From Actinophytocola sp036555685 (GTDB lineage Bacteria; Actinomycetota; Actinomycetes; Mycobacteriales; Pseudonocardiaceae), in the NCBI RefSeq assembly GCF_036555685.1, contig NZ_DATBKY010000299.1:1-64000 (forward strand): a stretch of 64,000 nucleotides of DNA, given 5' to 3'. Every line of letters starts with the position of its first letter. Within the stretch, counting starts at the first letter, position 1. The notes under the pieces are model-generated. The model worked only from the letters and a program-made list of their open reading frames with translations, did no database searches and was not told the DNA's origin. The position numbers and the translations under genes were made by a program. Shown in pieces: positions 50,197 to 58,089 of this stretch.

Positions 50197-50336
50197 GATC
50201 GTTCCGCCTCCCCGGAATTCTTACTTGTGGTCGTCATGGGTTCTGGGCGCGCGGTCTCGTGCGCACCGGTGGCTTGGTTGCGTGCCGTTCCGCTTGGGTG
50301 CGGTCGGCCGCCACGCGGGTCGTGTCGATGGATCAT
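50193..50336 (-). CDS. 47-residue small ORF between pobA and the MetE-like gene (leader or element copy 2)
   Basis: ATG 50336 overlaps the pobA stop (ATGA), with GGAAGGAG upstream, and the TGA overlaps the MetE-like ATG. The product has RPHP at residues 11-14 and SGEAE at 41-45, exactly the 35-residue spacing seen in the lutA-lutB small ORF. Of those 35 residues 18 are identical. The downstream ribosome binding site is again made by the codons for SGEAE. Both copies have exactly 47 codons. Because four of the five changed codons among the first 13 are amino acid changing, the DNA or RNA may be the conserved object. Confidence 0.5.
   Translation of the reverse strand: MIHRHDPRGGRPHPSGTARNQATGAHETARPEPMTTTSKNSGEAERS
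50202..50306 (-). repeat. 105-bp shared block, copy 2
   Basis: The minus-strand counterpart of 15456-15560, ending TCCGGGGAGGCGGAA in front of the MetE-like gene. The two copies are 35 kb apart and both lie between translationally linked genes. Confidence 0.7.
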
Positions 50337-51517
50337 GATGCTCCTTCCGGGAACGGGAGCCCCACGTAGTTCTCGGCGAACGACGCCGCGGCCGCGGTCG
50401 ACGTGGTCAGGTAGCGCAGCTGGGAGAGCTGCAGCTGCCGGGTGAACGGGTCCGCGTCCGGCGCGCGGTGCAGCATCGAGGTCATCCACCACGAGAAGTG
50501 CTGCACCCGCCAGACCCGCGACAGGCAGACGTCCGAATAGGACTCCAGACCGGACTCGTCGCCGCTGGCGAAGAATCGGTCGAGGGCGGCGGCGAGCACC
50601 GCCACGTCCACGACCGCGAGGTTCAGTCCTTTCGCCCCGGTGGCCGGGACGATGTGCGCCGCGTCGCCGGCGAGGAAGACCCGGCCGTGGCGCATCGGCT
50701 CGACCACGAAGCTGCGCAGCGCGGTGATCGCCTTGTCCACGATCGGGCCGTCGTGCAGCTCGAAGCCGGTCGTGCGGCCGAGCCGGGTGCGCAGCTCGTC
50801 CCACACCCGCTCGTCGGGCCAGGTGTCGACCGACTCGTCCGGCGAGACCTGCAGGTAGAGCCGGGTCAGCCGCGGCGAGCGCATGCTGTGCAGCGCGAAC
50901 CCGCGGTCGTGCGAGGCGTAGATCAGCTCCGCGGCGGACGGTGCGACTTCGGCGAGCACGCCCAGCCACGCGTACGGGTACTCGTAGTGGTACTCGGTCA
51001 GCGCGCCCGCCGGCACCGACGGCCGGCTCACGCCGTGGAAGCCGTCGCAGCCGGCCACGACGGCACAGCGCAGCTCCTCCGTCCGTCCGTTGTGGACGTA
51101 GCGGACCACGGGGGAGCCGGTGTCGTGGTCCTCGATCGCCTCGGCGCGCGCCTCGAACAGCAGCGGCCTGCCGGTGGCCAGCCGGGCCGCCACGAGGTCC
51201 TTCACGAGCTCGTGCTGGCCGTAGATCGTCAGCTCCCGGCCGGCCAGCTCGGTGAGCGGCACGTGGTGGCCGACGCCGTCGAACAGCAGCTCGAGCCCGC
51301 GGTGGACCAGCCGCTCCCGGTGCAGCCGCTCGGCCAGGCCGGCCTTCGTCAGCAGGTCGACCGTGCCCTGTTCGAGCACACCGGCCCGGATCCGCGCCTC
51401 GATGTGCGACCGCGTGTGCCGTTCGAGCACGACGGAGTCGATGCCGCGCAGGTGCAGCAGGTGCGCGAGCAGCAGACCGGCCGGTCCGGCGCCGACGATG
51501 GCTACCTGGGTCCGCAT
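50333..51517 (-). CDS. pobA: 4-hydroxybenzoate 3-monooxygenase
   Basis: A 394-residue FAD monooxygenase. The FAD fingerprint GAGPAG is at residues 9-14, the second segment GCDGFHGVSRPSV (DG motif) and HGRVFLAGDAAHIVPATGAKGLNLAVVDVAVLA (GD motif) follow. RIRAGVLEQGTVDLL and the Tyr-rich SYSDVCLSRVWRVQHFSWWMTSML match PobA. It hydroxylates 4-hydroxybenzoate to protocatechuate, which the pcaHG products can cleave. It starts directly after the aldehyde dehydrogenase stop. Confidence 0.95.
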   Translation of the reverse strand: MRTQVAIVGAGPAGLLLAHLLHLRGIDSVVLERHTRSHIEARIRAGVLEQGTVDLLTKAGLAERLHRERLVHRGLELLFDGVGHHVPLTELAGRELTIYGQHELVKDLVAARLATGRPLLFEARAEAIEDHDTGSPVVRYVHNGRTEELRCAVVAGCDGFHGVSRPSVPAGALTEYHYEYPYAWLGVLAEVAPSAAELIYASHDRGFALHSMRSPRLTRLYLQVSPDESVDTWPDERVWDELRTRLGRTTGFELHDGPIVDKAITALRSFVVEPMRHGRVFLAGDAAHIVPATGAKGLNLAVVDVAVLAAALDRFFASGDESGLESYSDVCLSRVWRVQHFSWWMTSMLHRAPDADPFTRQLQLSQLRYLTTSTAAAASFAENYVGLPFPEGAS

Positions 51518-52987
51518 TCAGAAAGGGTATTCCGGGATCTGGCCACGCATCGTGATCCACCGCGAGTCGGTGAACGCGTCGAGGTTCGCCGAGCCGCCGA
51601 ACCGGGCGCCGGTGCCGGAGTCGAGCACGCCGCCGAACGGCGCGACGGCCTCGTCGTTCACCGTCTGGTCGTTGATGTGCACGATGCCGGTCGGGATCCG
51701 CTCGGCCAGCGCCAGCCCGCGCATCGCGTCGCCGGTCAGGATCGACAGCGACAGCCCGTAGGCGCTCTCCGCGGCGAGCGTGGCGGCCTCGTCCGCGGAG
51801 GAGAACCGGACGATCGGCGCGACGGGGCCGAACACCTCGTTCGCGTAGGCCGGCATGTCGGTACGCACGCCGTCGAGCACGGTCGGCCGGTAGAACAGGC
51901 CCTCGTACGTGCCGCCGGCCGCCAGCCGCGCGCCCGCGTCCACAGTGGACGTGACGAGTTCGTGCACCTTGTCCCGCTGGCCCGCGTCGATCAGCGGGCC
52001 GAGGGCCACCTCGCCGGTCGGGTCGCCGACCGGCAGTGCGTTCGCGTGGGCGGACAGCGCCTCGATGTAGGCGTCGGCGACGCCCTCGTGCACCAGGTGC
52101 CGGCCCGCGGTCATGCAGATCTGGCCCTGGTGCAGGTAGGAGCCCCACGCGCCGGCCGAGACCGCGCGCTCGATGTCCGCGTCGTCGAGCACGATGAGCG
52201 CCGAGTTCCCGCCGAGCTCCAGGTGTACCCGCTTGAGGTGGCGGGCGGCGAGCTCGGCCACCACGCGCCCGGTCCGGCTCGACCCGGTGAACGAGACGAC
52301 GCGCACGCTGGGGTCGGTGACCAGCGCGGAGCCGGCCTCGGCTCCGCCCGGCAGCACGTGCAGCAGCCCATCGGGCAGGCCGGCCTCGGCGAGCACGGCG
52401 GCGATCGCGAACCCGCCGCTGACTGGCGTGCGCAGGTCGGGCTTGAGTACCACCGCGTTGCCCAGCGCGAGCGCGGGCGCGACCGAGCGGGTCGAGAGGA
52501 TCAGCGGCACGTTGAACGGGGAGATCACGCCGACCACGCCTACCGGCACCCGGCGCAGCAGCGAGAGCCGCGGCTCGGTCGTCGGCAGGATCTCGCCCGG
52601 CGAGCGGGACGCGAGCGCGGCGGCCTCGTAGCACTCCTGCGCGGCCACGCCGACCGCGAACGCGGCGAGCCCGGCGACCGCGCCGGTCTCGCGGACGACC
52701 CAGCCCCGCAGCTCGTCGGCGTGCTCCTCGATCAGCGTGCCGGCGCGGCGGAGCACCGCGGCCCGTTCCGTGAAGGTCGCCGCCGCCCACTCGCGTTGCG
52801 CGACCGCGGCGCCGGCGGCCGCGGCCGCGACGTCCTCGGCGTCGGCGATGCCCGTCGTACCGAGCTCGGCACCGGTGGCCGGCTCGACGATCGGTGCGGC
52901 GCCACCGCGCGGCTTGACCCATCCTCCACTGTAGACACTGCCGGCGAACGCGCCGGGGTCCAACACGGTGGCCATCGATGTGGTCAT
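51518..52987 (-). CDS. aldehyde dehydrogenase (benzaldehyde/vanillin-type)
   Basis: A 489-residue NAD(P)-dependent aldehyde dehydrogenase. The cofactor region VVSFTGSSRTGRVVAELAARHLKRVHLELGGNSALIV contains the general-base Glu, and the catalytic Cys291 is in HQGQICMTAGRH. It resembles benzaldehyde and vanillin dehydrogenases. With PobA downstream the likely substrate is 4-hydroxybenzaldehyde or a related aromatic aldehyde. It follows the binding protein gene by 34 bp. A TCCACAGTGGA word occurs at 51939-51949. Confidence 0.92.
   Translation of the reverse strand: MTTSMATVLDPGAFAGSVYSGGWVKPRGGAAPIVEPATGAELGTTGIADAEDVAAAAAGAAVAQREWAAATFTERAAVLRRAGTLIEEHADELRGWVVRETGAVAGLAAFAVGVAAQECYEAAALASRSPGEILPTTEPRLSLLRRVPVGVVGVISPFNVPLILSTRSVAPALALGNAVVLKPDLRTPVSGGFAIAAVLAEAGLPDGLLHVLPGGAEAGSALVTDPSVRVVSFTGSSRTGRVVAELAARHLKRVHLELGGNSALIVLDDADIERAVSAGAWGSYLHQGQICMTAGRHLVHEGVADAYIEALSAHANALPVGDPTGEVALGPLIDAGQRDKVHELVTSTVDAGARLAAGGTYEGLFYRPTVLDGVRTDMPAYANEVFGPVAPIVRFSSADEAATLAAESAYGLSLSILTGDAMRGLALAERIPTGIVHINDQTVNDEAVAPFGGVLDSGTGARFGGSANLDAFTDSRWITMRGQIPEYPF
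51939..51949. repeat. TCCACWGTGGA word, copy 5
   Basis: TCCACAGTGGA within the aldehyde dehydrogenase gene, read as TCC ACT GTG GAC. A near-match TCCACTGTAGA lies at 52925. Confidence 0.6.
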
Positions 52988-53021
52988 GGCGACTTTCCTT
53001 CCTGCTCAAGCTTCCTGTTCG

Positions 53022-53984
53022 CTACGGGAACAGGTTCTCCACGTGCGCGGGCTTCGCCAGCAGCCCGTCCTCGAGCGCCAGGTCGGCGAGAGTCTGCATC
53101 GAGTCGCGGTTCACGTCGGCCGGCCACTTCGGCAGCGTCAGCTTCTCGATCGTCGCCGGGTCGATCTCGGTGTAGCTGCTGATGATCTTCCGCGCCTCGT
53201 CCGGATGGTCGTCCGCGTAGGCCAGCGACTCCTGCATCGCGGCCGTGAACCGCTTGACCATGCCCGGGTTGTCGACCTTCTGCTGGAGCCCGGTGAAGTA
53301 CGTGGCCACCGTCAGGTTCAGCGCGGTGTCCACGTAGCTGTCGGCGATCTTGCGCCCGCCCTGGGCCAGCACCGCCTGCTGGAACGGCTCCACGACGAAG
53401 ACCGCGTCCACGTCGCCCGCCTTCAACGCGGCCGGCTGGTCCGGGAACGGCATCGGCGTGAACTTCACCTTCGCCGGATCGCCGCCGTCCTTGCGGACCG
53501 ACTGGCGCACGGTCGTGTCGACGATGTTCTGCAGCGTGTTGGCCGCGACCGTCTTGCCCTCGAGGTCCTTCGGCGACTTGATCGGGCTGTCCCCGCGGAC
53601 CATCAGCGCGGCGAAGTCCTGGTCGTGCACGCCGGTGGACGCGACACCGTTGGACACCATCTTCACCGGGTTGCCCTCCTGCTGCGCGAGCAGGAGCGAC
53701 ACGACGTTGCTGAAGCCGAACTGGTACTTCTGGCGGACCACCGCCGGGATGATGTCCGCGCCGCCCGCCTCCTGCTTGAGCGTCACGTCCATGTCGCGCT
53801 TGGCGAAGAAGCCCTTCTGCACGCCGAGGTAGATCGGCGCCACGTCCAGGATGGGGATGACACCCACCGTGACCTTGTCCGGCTGCCGCAACGTCGACAC
53901 TTGTTCCGTGCCTTCGCTGGCGCTGCACGCGGTCGCCAGCAGCGTCGTGGACAACAGGAGAACGGCGAGGTGTCGGAGCCTCAT
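53022..53984 (-). CDS. NitT/TauT-type ABC substrate-binding lipoprotein
   Basis: A 320-residue lipoprotein: the signal peptide ends in the lipobox LATAC (Cys20). The mature part has VTVGVIPILDVAPIYLGVQKGFFAKRDMDVTLKQEAGG and GFSNVVSLLLAQQEGNPVKMV, typical of the SsuA/TauA/NMT1 fold. It should bind an aromatic or other small carboxylate outside the cell for the adjacent importer; the ligand is inferred from the pobA and aldehyde dehydrogenase neighbours. It overlaps the ATPase gene by 4 bp. Confidence 0.92.
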   Translation of the reverse strand: MRLRHLAVLLLSTTLLATACSASEGTEQVSTLRQPDKVTVGVIPILDVAPIYLGVQKGFFAKRDMDVTLKQEAGGADIIPAVVRQKYQFGFSNVVSLLLAQQEGNPVKMVSNGVASTGVHDQDFAALMVRGDSPIKSPKDLEGKTVAANTLQNIVDTTVRQSVRKDGGDPAKVKFTPMPFPDQPAALKAGDVDAVFVVEPFQQAVLAQGGRKIADSYVDTALNLTVATYFTGLQQKVDNPGMVKRFTAAMQESLAYADDHPDEARKIISSYTEIDPATIEKLTLPKWPADVNRDSMQTLADLALEDGLLAKPAHVENLFP

Positions 53985-54775
53985 CGAGACTTTCCTTCCA
54001 GCTTGGCCTTCTGGATCTGCGCGTACACCCTCCCACGCAGTTCCGTGAACCGCGGATCCCCGCGGGTCGCCAGCTGGTCGCGATCGGCCGGCAGGTCGAT
54101 CGGCAGGTCCTCGGCCACATGCGTCGGCGATGCGGAAAGCATTATGACCCGCTCGCCGAGATAAACGGCCTCATCTATGTCATGAGTGACGAAAAGCAGG
54201 GTCACGCCGAACCGCTGCCACACCGACCGGATGAGATCCTCCAGGTCCGCCCTGGTCTGCGCGTCGACGGCCGCGAACGGCTCGTCCATCAGGAGTACGC
54301 GTGGCTGGTAGGCGATGGCGCGGGCGATCGCGACCCGCTGCTGCATGCCGCCGGAGAGCTGCCACGGGTACGCAGCCGCCGCGTCCGCGAGCCCCACCGC
54401 GTCCAGGGCCTCGGCGACCAGCCGGCGCCGCTGCTCGCGTTTCTTGCCGGCCGCGCGCAGCGGCAGGTCGACGTTGTCCGCGACGCGCAGCCACGGGAAC
54501 AGGCTGCGGCCGTACTCCTGGAACACGACCGCGAGGCCCTCCGGCGGCCCGGTGACCGGCGTGCCCGCGACCTTCACCTCGCCGCTGGTCTGCCGCAACA
54601 GGCCGGCGATGCAGCGCAGCAGCGTCGTCTTGCCGCAGCCGGACGGGCCGACGACGCACACGAAGCTGCCCTCGGCGATCTCGAAGCTGATCTCGCCGAT
54701 GGCCTCGACGTGGCGGCCGCGGCCCCCCGCACCGCCGCCGTACACCTTGTGGAGCTCGGTGACCGTCAGCATCAT
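53981..54775 (-). CDS. NitT/TauT-type ABC transporter ATPase
   Basis: A 264-residue ATPase with Walker A GPSGCGKTT, the Q-loop FQEYGRSLFPWLRV, signature LSGGMQQRVAIARAI and Walker B RVLLMDEPFAAVD, of the SsuB/TauB class. The start is ATG 54775 or the adjacent ATG 54772; the first overlaps the permease stop. It powers uptake by the two permeases upstream. Confidence 0.93.
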   Translation of the reverse strand: MMLTVTELHKVYGGGAGGRGRHVEAIGEISFEIAEGSFVCVVGPSGCGKTTLLRCIAGLLRQTSGEVKVAGTPVTGPPEGLAVVFQEYGRSLFPWLRVADNVDLPLRAAGKKREQRRRLVAEALDAVGLADAAAAYPWQLSGGMQQRVAIARAIAYQPRVLLMDEPFAAVDAQTRADLEDLIRSVWQRFGVTLLFVTHDIDEAVYLGERVIMLSASPTHVAEDLPIDLPADRDQLATRGDPRFTELRGRVYAQIQKAKLEGKSR

Positions 54776-55548
54776 CGCTCCTTCTGTGCGGCGCGGCTGC
54801 CGTGGTACCAGTCCAGCACCCGGTTCTCGACCAGCCGGAACAGCACGGCCAGCAGGACTCCGAGCAGGCCCAGCAGGATCACCCCGCTCCACATCTGGGG
54901 GATCTGGAACCCGTCCTTGAACTGGATGACCGTGTAGCCGAGCCCGCTGCTCGCGGCGAACATCTCGCTGATGACCATGAGGATGATGCCGATCGAGAGC
55001 GCCTGGCGCGCGCCGGTCACGATCTGCGGGCTGGCCGAGCGCAGCACCAGGTGCCACCAGCGCAGCCGGCCGCGGATGCGGTACGTGCGGCAGGTGTCGG
55101 CGAGCACCTCGTCGACCGCGCGCACGCCCTCGACCGTGTTGAGCAGGATCGGCCAGACGCAGCCGGAGATGATCACGAGGATCTTCATGGTGTTCCCGAT
55201 GCCGGCGATCAGCACGAGGATCGGCACCAGCACGGGCGGCGGGACCGCACGCAGGAACTCGAGCAGCGGCTCCACGGTCGCGCGCAGCGTCCGGCTCGAC
55301 CCGATCAGCATGCCGAGCCCGACACCAAGCACGAGCGCGGCCGCGTACCCGACCGCGAGCCGCGCGAGGCTCGGCAGCACGTCGTCGGCCAGGCGCGGGC
55401 CGAACCACGTCTGCGGGAACACCTCGACGATGTTCTTCAGCGGCGGGAAGTAGAAGTCCGTGCTCCCGGCGCTCGCGAACCACCACACGACGACGAGCAC
55501 GACCGGCAGCCCGATCGCGATCCCGGTGCGCTTCAGCACGTTCGTCAC
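54772..55548 (-). CDS. NitT/TauT-type ABC transporter permease
   Basis: A 258-residue membrane protein with about six helices and the SsuC-type motif EPLLEFLRAVPPPVLVPILVLIAGIGNTMKI, followed by VEGVRAVDEVLADTCRTYRIRGRLRWWHLVLRSASPQIVTGAR (EAA-like loop). GTG 55548 overlaps the upstream stop. It forms one half of the channel. Confidence 0.92.
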   Translation of the reverse strand: MTNVLKRTGIAIGLPVVLVVVWWFASAGSTDFYFPPLKNIVEVFPQTWFGPRLADDVLPSLARLAVGYAAALVLGVGLGMLIGSSRTLRATVEPLLEFLRAVPPPVLVPILVLIAGIGNTMKILVIISGCVWPILLNTVEGVRAVDEVLADTCRTYRIRGRLRWWHLVLRSASPQIVTGARQALSIGIILMVISEMFAASSGLGYTVIQFKDGFQIPQMWSGVILLGLLGVLLAVLFRLVENRVLDWYHGSRAAQKER

Positions 55549-56321
55549 GCCGGCGTCGCCTCCGTCCGCATCGCCGGGTGCCAGTGCAGCGCGCGCCGCT
55601 CGGCGGCCCGGGTGAGCACGTTCGCGAGCACCCCGAACACACCCGTGACGACGATCAGCGCGTACATCACCGCGACCGCGCCGCTGGACCGCGCGGTGGC
55701 GATCTCCCGCCCGAGACCGGGCGAGCCGACGACCAGCTCGCCGGTGATCGTGAGGATCAGCGCGACCGTCGCGGCCAGCCGCACGCCGGTCGCGACGTAG
55801 GGGAGCGCGGTCGGCCAGACGAGGTAGCGCACCCGGTCCCACCGGCCGAGCCGGTATGAGTGCGCGGTGTCCTGCGCGACCGGGTCGATGTCCGCGACCC
55901 CGTGCAGCACCTGGACGAGCACCTGCCAGAACGACGCGTACACGACCAGCACGAGCGTCGAGGTGATCGTCGAGCCCCACAGCACGACGACGAGCGGGAT
56001 CAGCGCGACCGACGGGATCGGCCGGAGGAACTCGATCGTCGACGCGGTCGCCGCACGCAGGACCGGGATGGTCCCGATGACCACGCCGAGGACCACCCCG
56101 GCAGCCACCGCGACGGCGAGGCCGAGCAGCCACGTGCGGACGGTGTCGAGCACCGCGAACCAGAACTGCCCGTCGCCCAGCTGACCGGCGAGCGTGCCGA
56201 TGATCTCGCTCGTCGGCGGCGCGTACCGCCGCGGCACGAGCCCGATCCGCGGCGCGATCTCCAGCAGCAGCGCGAAGCCGAGCAGCCCCGCCACACCCAG
56301 GTAGGCGCGGTGTCGGCGCAT
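55545..56321 (-). CDS. NitT/TauT-type ABC transporter permease (first gene of the operon)
   Basis: A 258-residue partner permease with IEFLRPIPSVALIPLVVVLWGSTITSTLVLVVYASFWQVLVQVLHGVADIDPVAQDTAHSY and GVRLAATVALILTITGELVV. The ATG at 56321 has GGAG eight bases upstream and is preferred over ATG 56339. It begins an eight-gene leftward operon reaching the MetE-like gene. Its promoter shares the 180-bp divergent gap with pcaI. Confidence 0.9.
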   Translation of the reverse strand: MRRHRAYLGVAGLLGFALLLEIAPRIGLVPRRYAPPTSEIIGTLAGQLGDGQFWFAVLDTVRTWLLGLAVAVAAGVVLGVVIGTIPVLRAATASTIEFLRPIPSVALIPLVVVLWGSTITSTLVLVVYASFWQVLVQVLHGVADIDPVAQDTAHSYRLGRWDRVRYLVWPTALPYVATGVRLAATVALILTITGELVVGSPGLGREIATARSSGAVAVMYALIVVTGVFGVLANVLTRAAERRALHWHPAMRTEATPA

Positions 56322-56379
56322 AAGCGGCACTCCATCCACCTGCCACAGGTTCGAGGACGTTGTTCGGAGATCGCACGCT

Positions 56380-56396
56380 CGTTCTCATGGAGAACG
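56380..56396. promoter_or_regulatory. inverted repeat 1 in the pcaI/importer divergent promoter
   Basis: CGTTCTCATGGAGAACG has 7-bp arms about ATG. It is one of three palindromes in the gap and a candidate IclR (PcaR) site. Confidence 0.5.
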
Positions 56397-56415
56397 TAGG
56401 TGCCGGCACTGCCAG

Positions 56416-56430
56416 CGTCAACCGTTGACG
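56416..56430. promoter_or_regulatory. inverted repeat 2 in the pcaI/importer divergent promoter
   Basis: CGTCAACCGTTGACG is a perfect 15-bp palindrome about a central C. Confidence 0.5.
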
Positions 56431-56462
56431 GGCGTCGGCTCGGTACCTATCGTGCGAACAGA

Positions 56463-56474
56463 GAACGCCCGTTC
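56463..56474. promoter_or_regulatory. inverted repeat 3 in the pcaI/importer divergent promoter
   Basis: GAACGCCCGTTC has 5-bp arms around CC, 29 bp before the pcaI start. The GAACG/CGTTC arms resemble those of repeat 1, supporting a shared protein. Confidence 0.45.
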
Positions 56475-56503
56475 GTAGTGCGTACACCGTGGGGAGGCCG
56501 CCA

Positions 56504-57319
56504 GTGGCCGAGCTCGTAAGCCTGGCCGACGGGATATCTCAGCTGGTCCGGGACGGGGACACGGTCGCGCTGGAGGGTTTCACCCATCTCATCCCGGTCC
56601 AGGCGGCCCAGGAGGTCATCCGGCAGCGCAGGCGGGACCTCACGCTCGTGCGGATGACGCCGGACATCGTGTACGACCAGCTGATCGGCGCGGGCTGCGC
56701 GCGCAAGCTGGTGTTCGCGTGGGGCGGCAACCCCGGTGTCGGGTCGCTGCACCGGTTGCGGGACGCGGTCGAGAACGACTGGCCGGCGCCGCTGGAACTG
56801 GAGGAGCACAGCCACGCGGGGATGGCGAACCGCTACGTGGCCGGCGCGTCCGGCCTGCCGTTCGCGGTGCTGCGCGGCTACCACGGCACGGACCTCGCAA
56901 AGCACACGGCCACCATCAAGACGGTCACCTGCCCCTTCACCGGCGAGGAGCTGGCCGCGGTGCCGGCGATCCGTCCGGATGTGACGGTCGTGCACGCCCA
57001 GCGCGCGGACCGGGCCGGCAACGTGCAGCTGTGGGGGCTCGTCGGCGTGCAGAAGGAGGCGGTGCTCGCCGCGCGGCGGTCGCTGGTCACCGTCGAGGAG
57101 GTCGTCGACTCGCTCGAGCCGGTGCCGGACGCGGTCGTGCTGCCGTCGTGGGTGGTGTCCGCGGTGGCGGTGGTGCCGGGCGGCGCGCGGCCGTCGTACG
57201 CGCAGGGTTACTACGATCGGGACAACGACGCGTACCGGGCGTGGGACGCGGTGAGCCGCGACCGCGACCGGTTCCTGGCCTGGCTGGCGGCGAGCATCTA
57301 CGCGGTGACCACGCCATGA
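56504..57319 (+). CDS. pcaI: 3-oxoadipate CoA-transferase subunit A
   Basis: A 271-residue type I CoA-transferase alpha subunit: GDTVALEGFTHLIPVQAAQEVIRQRRRDLTLVRMTPDIVYDQLIGAGCARKLVFAWGGNPGVGS, then GFKTVTC-like and AHAQRADRAGNVQLWG segments of the family. It transfers CoA from succinyl-CoA to 3-oxoadipate with subunit B. The start GTG 56504 has GGGGAGG seven bases upstream. It is coupled to pcaJ (ATGA). The glutaconate CoA-transferase family is close, but the pcaHG context favours PcaI. Confidence 0.88.
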   Translation: MAELVSLADGISQLVRDGDTVALEGFTHLIPVQAAQEVIRQRRRDLTLVRMTPDIVYDQLIGAGCARKLVFAWGGNPGVGSLHRLRDAVENDWPAPLELEEHSHAGMANRYVAGASGLPFAVLRGYHGTDLAKHTATIKTVTCPFTGEELAAVPAIRPDVTVVHAQRADRAGNVQLWGLVGVQKEAVLAARRSLVTVEEVVDSLEPVPDAVVLPSWVVSAVAVVPGGARPSYAQGYYDRDNDAYRAWDAVSRDRDRFLAWLAASIYAVTTP

Positions 57320-58089
57320 GCGAGCGTGCGGGCGAATCGATGTCACCGGACTTCACGGCAGCCGAGATGATGAGTGTCGAGGCGGCCCGGGCGCTCGCCG
57401 GGCACACGTCGTGCTTCGTCGGCATCGGACTGCCGAGCACCGCGGCCAACCTGGCCCGCCGGGTGCACGCGCCGGGCCTGGTGCTCATCTACGAGTCGGG
57501 CGCGATCGGCGCGAAACCGTCCCGCCTGCCACTGTCCATAGGGGACGGTGAGCTCGCGGAGACGGCCGACGCGGTGGTGAGCGTGCCCGAGGTGTTCAAC
57601 TACTGGCTGCAGCCCGGCCGGATCGACGTCGGGTTCCTGTCCGCCGCGCAGCTGGACCGCTTCGGCAACCTGAACACGACGGTCATCGGTGGCTACGACG
57701 ACCCGCGCGTGCGGCTGCCCGGGTCCGGTGGCGCGCCGGAGATCGCCGCGTCGTGCCGCGAGGTGTTCATCATGGTGCGCCACGGGCTGCGGACGTTCGT
57801 CGACCGCGTGGACTTCGTGACGTCGGTCGGCTTCGGCGACGGGTACGACTCGCGGGAGAAGCTCGGCCTGCGCGGGCGCGGCCCGGTGCGCGTGGTCACC
57901 GACATCGCCGTGCTCGAACCCGATCCGGTGTCGCGTGAGCTGACGCTGACCCGGGTACACCCGGGGGTGGACGTCGCGGACGTGCGGGCGGCGACCGGCT
58001 GGGACCTGAAGGTCGCCGACGAGGTGGCGGTCACCGAGCCGCCGACGGACGAGGAGCTGGCCGTGCTGCGCCGGCTGGAGGAACAGTGA
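57316..58089 (+). CDS. pcaJ: 3-oxoadipate CoA-transferase subunit B
   Basis: A 257-residue beta subunit: FVGIGLPSTAANLARRVHAPGLVLIYESGAIGAKP carries the Glu of the ESG motif used as CoA acceptor, then VDVGFLSAAQLDRFGNLNTTVIG. It pairs with the pcaI product. ATG 57316 overlaps the pcaI stop and its own stop overlaps the pcaH start. The usual neighbour pcaF (thiolase) is absent from this block. Confidence 0.88.
   Translation: MSERAGESMSPDFTAAEMMSVEAARALAGHTSCFVGIGLPSTAANLARRVHAPGLVLIYESGAIGAKPSRLPLSIGDGELAETADAVVSVPEVFNYWLQPGRIDVGFLSAAQLDRFGNLNTTVIGGYDDPRVRLPGSGGAPEIAASCREVFIMVRHGLRTFVDRVDFVTSVGFGDGYDSREKLGLRGRGPVRVVTDIAVLEPDPVSRELTLTRVHPGVDVADVRAATGWDLKVADEVAVTEPPTDEELAVLRRLEEQ

Noticed and set aside
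56504..58089. IpdAB-type ring-opening hydrolase of steroid degradation instead of PcaIJ
   Set aside because: Subunit B keeps the Glu of the ESG motif of true CoA-transferases, and pcaHG follow directly.
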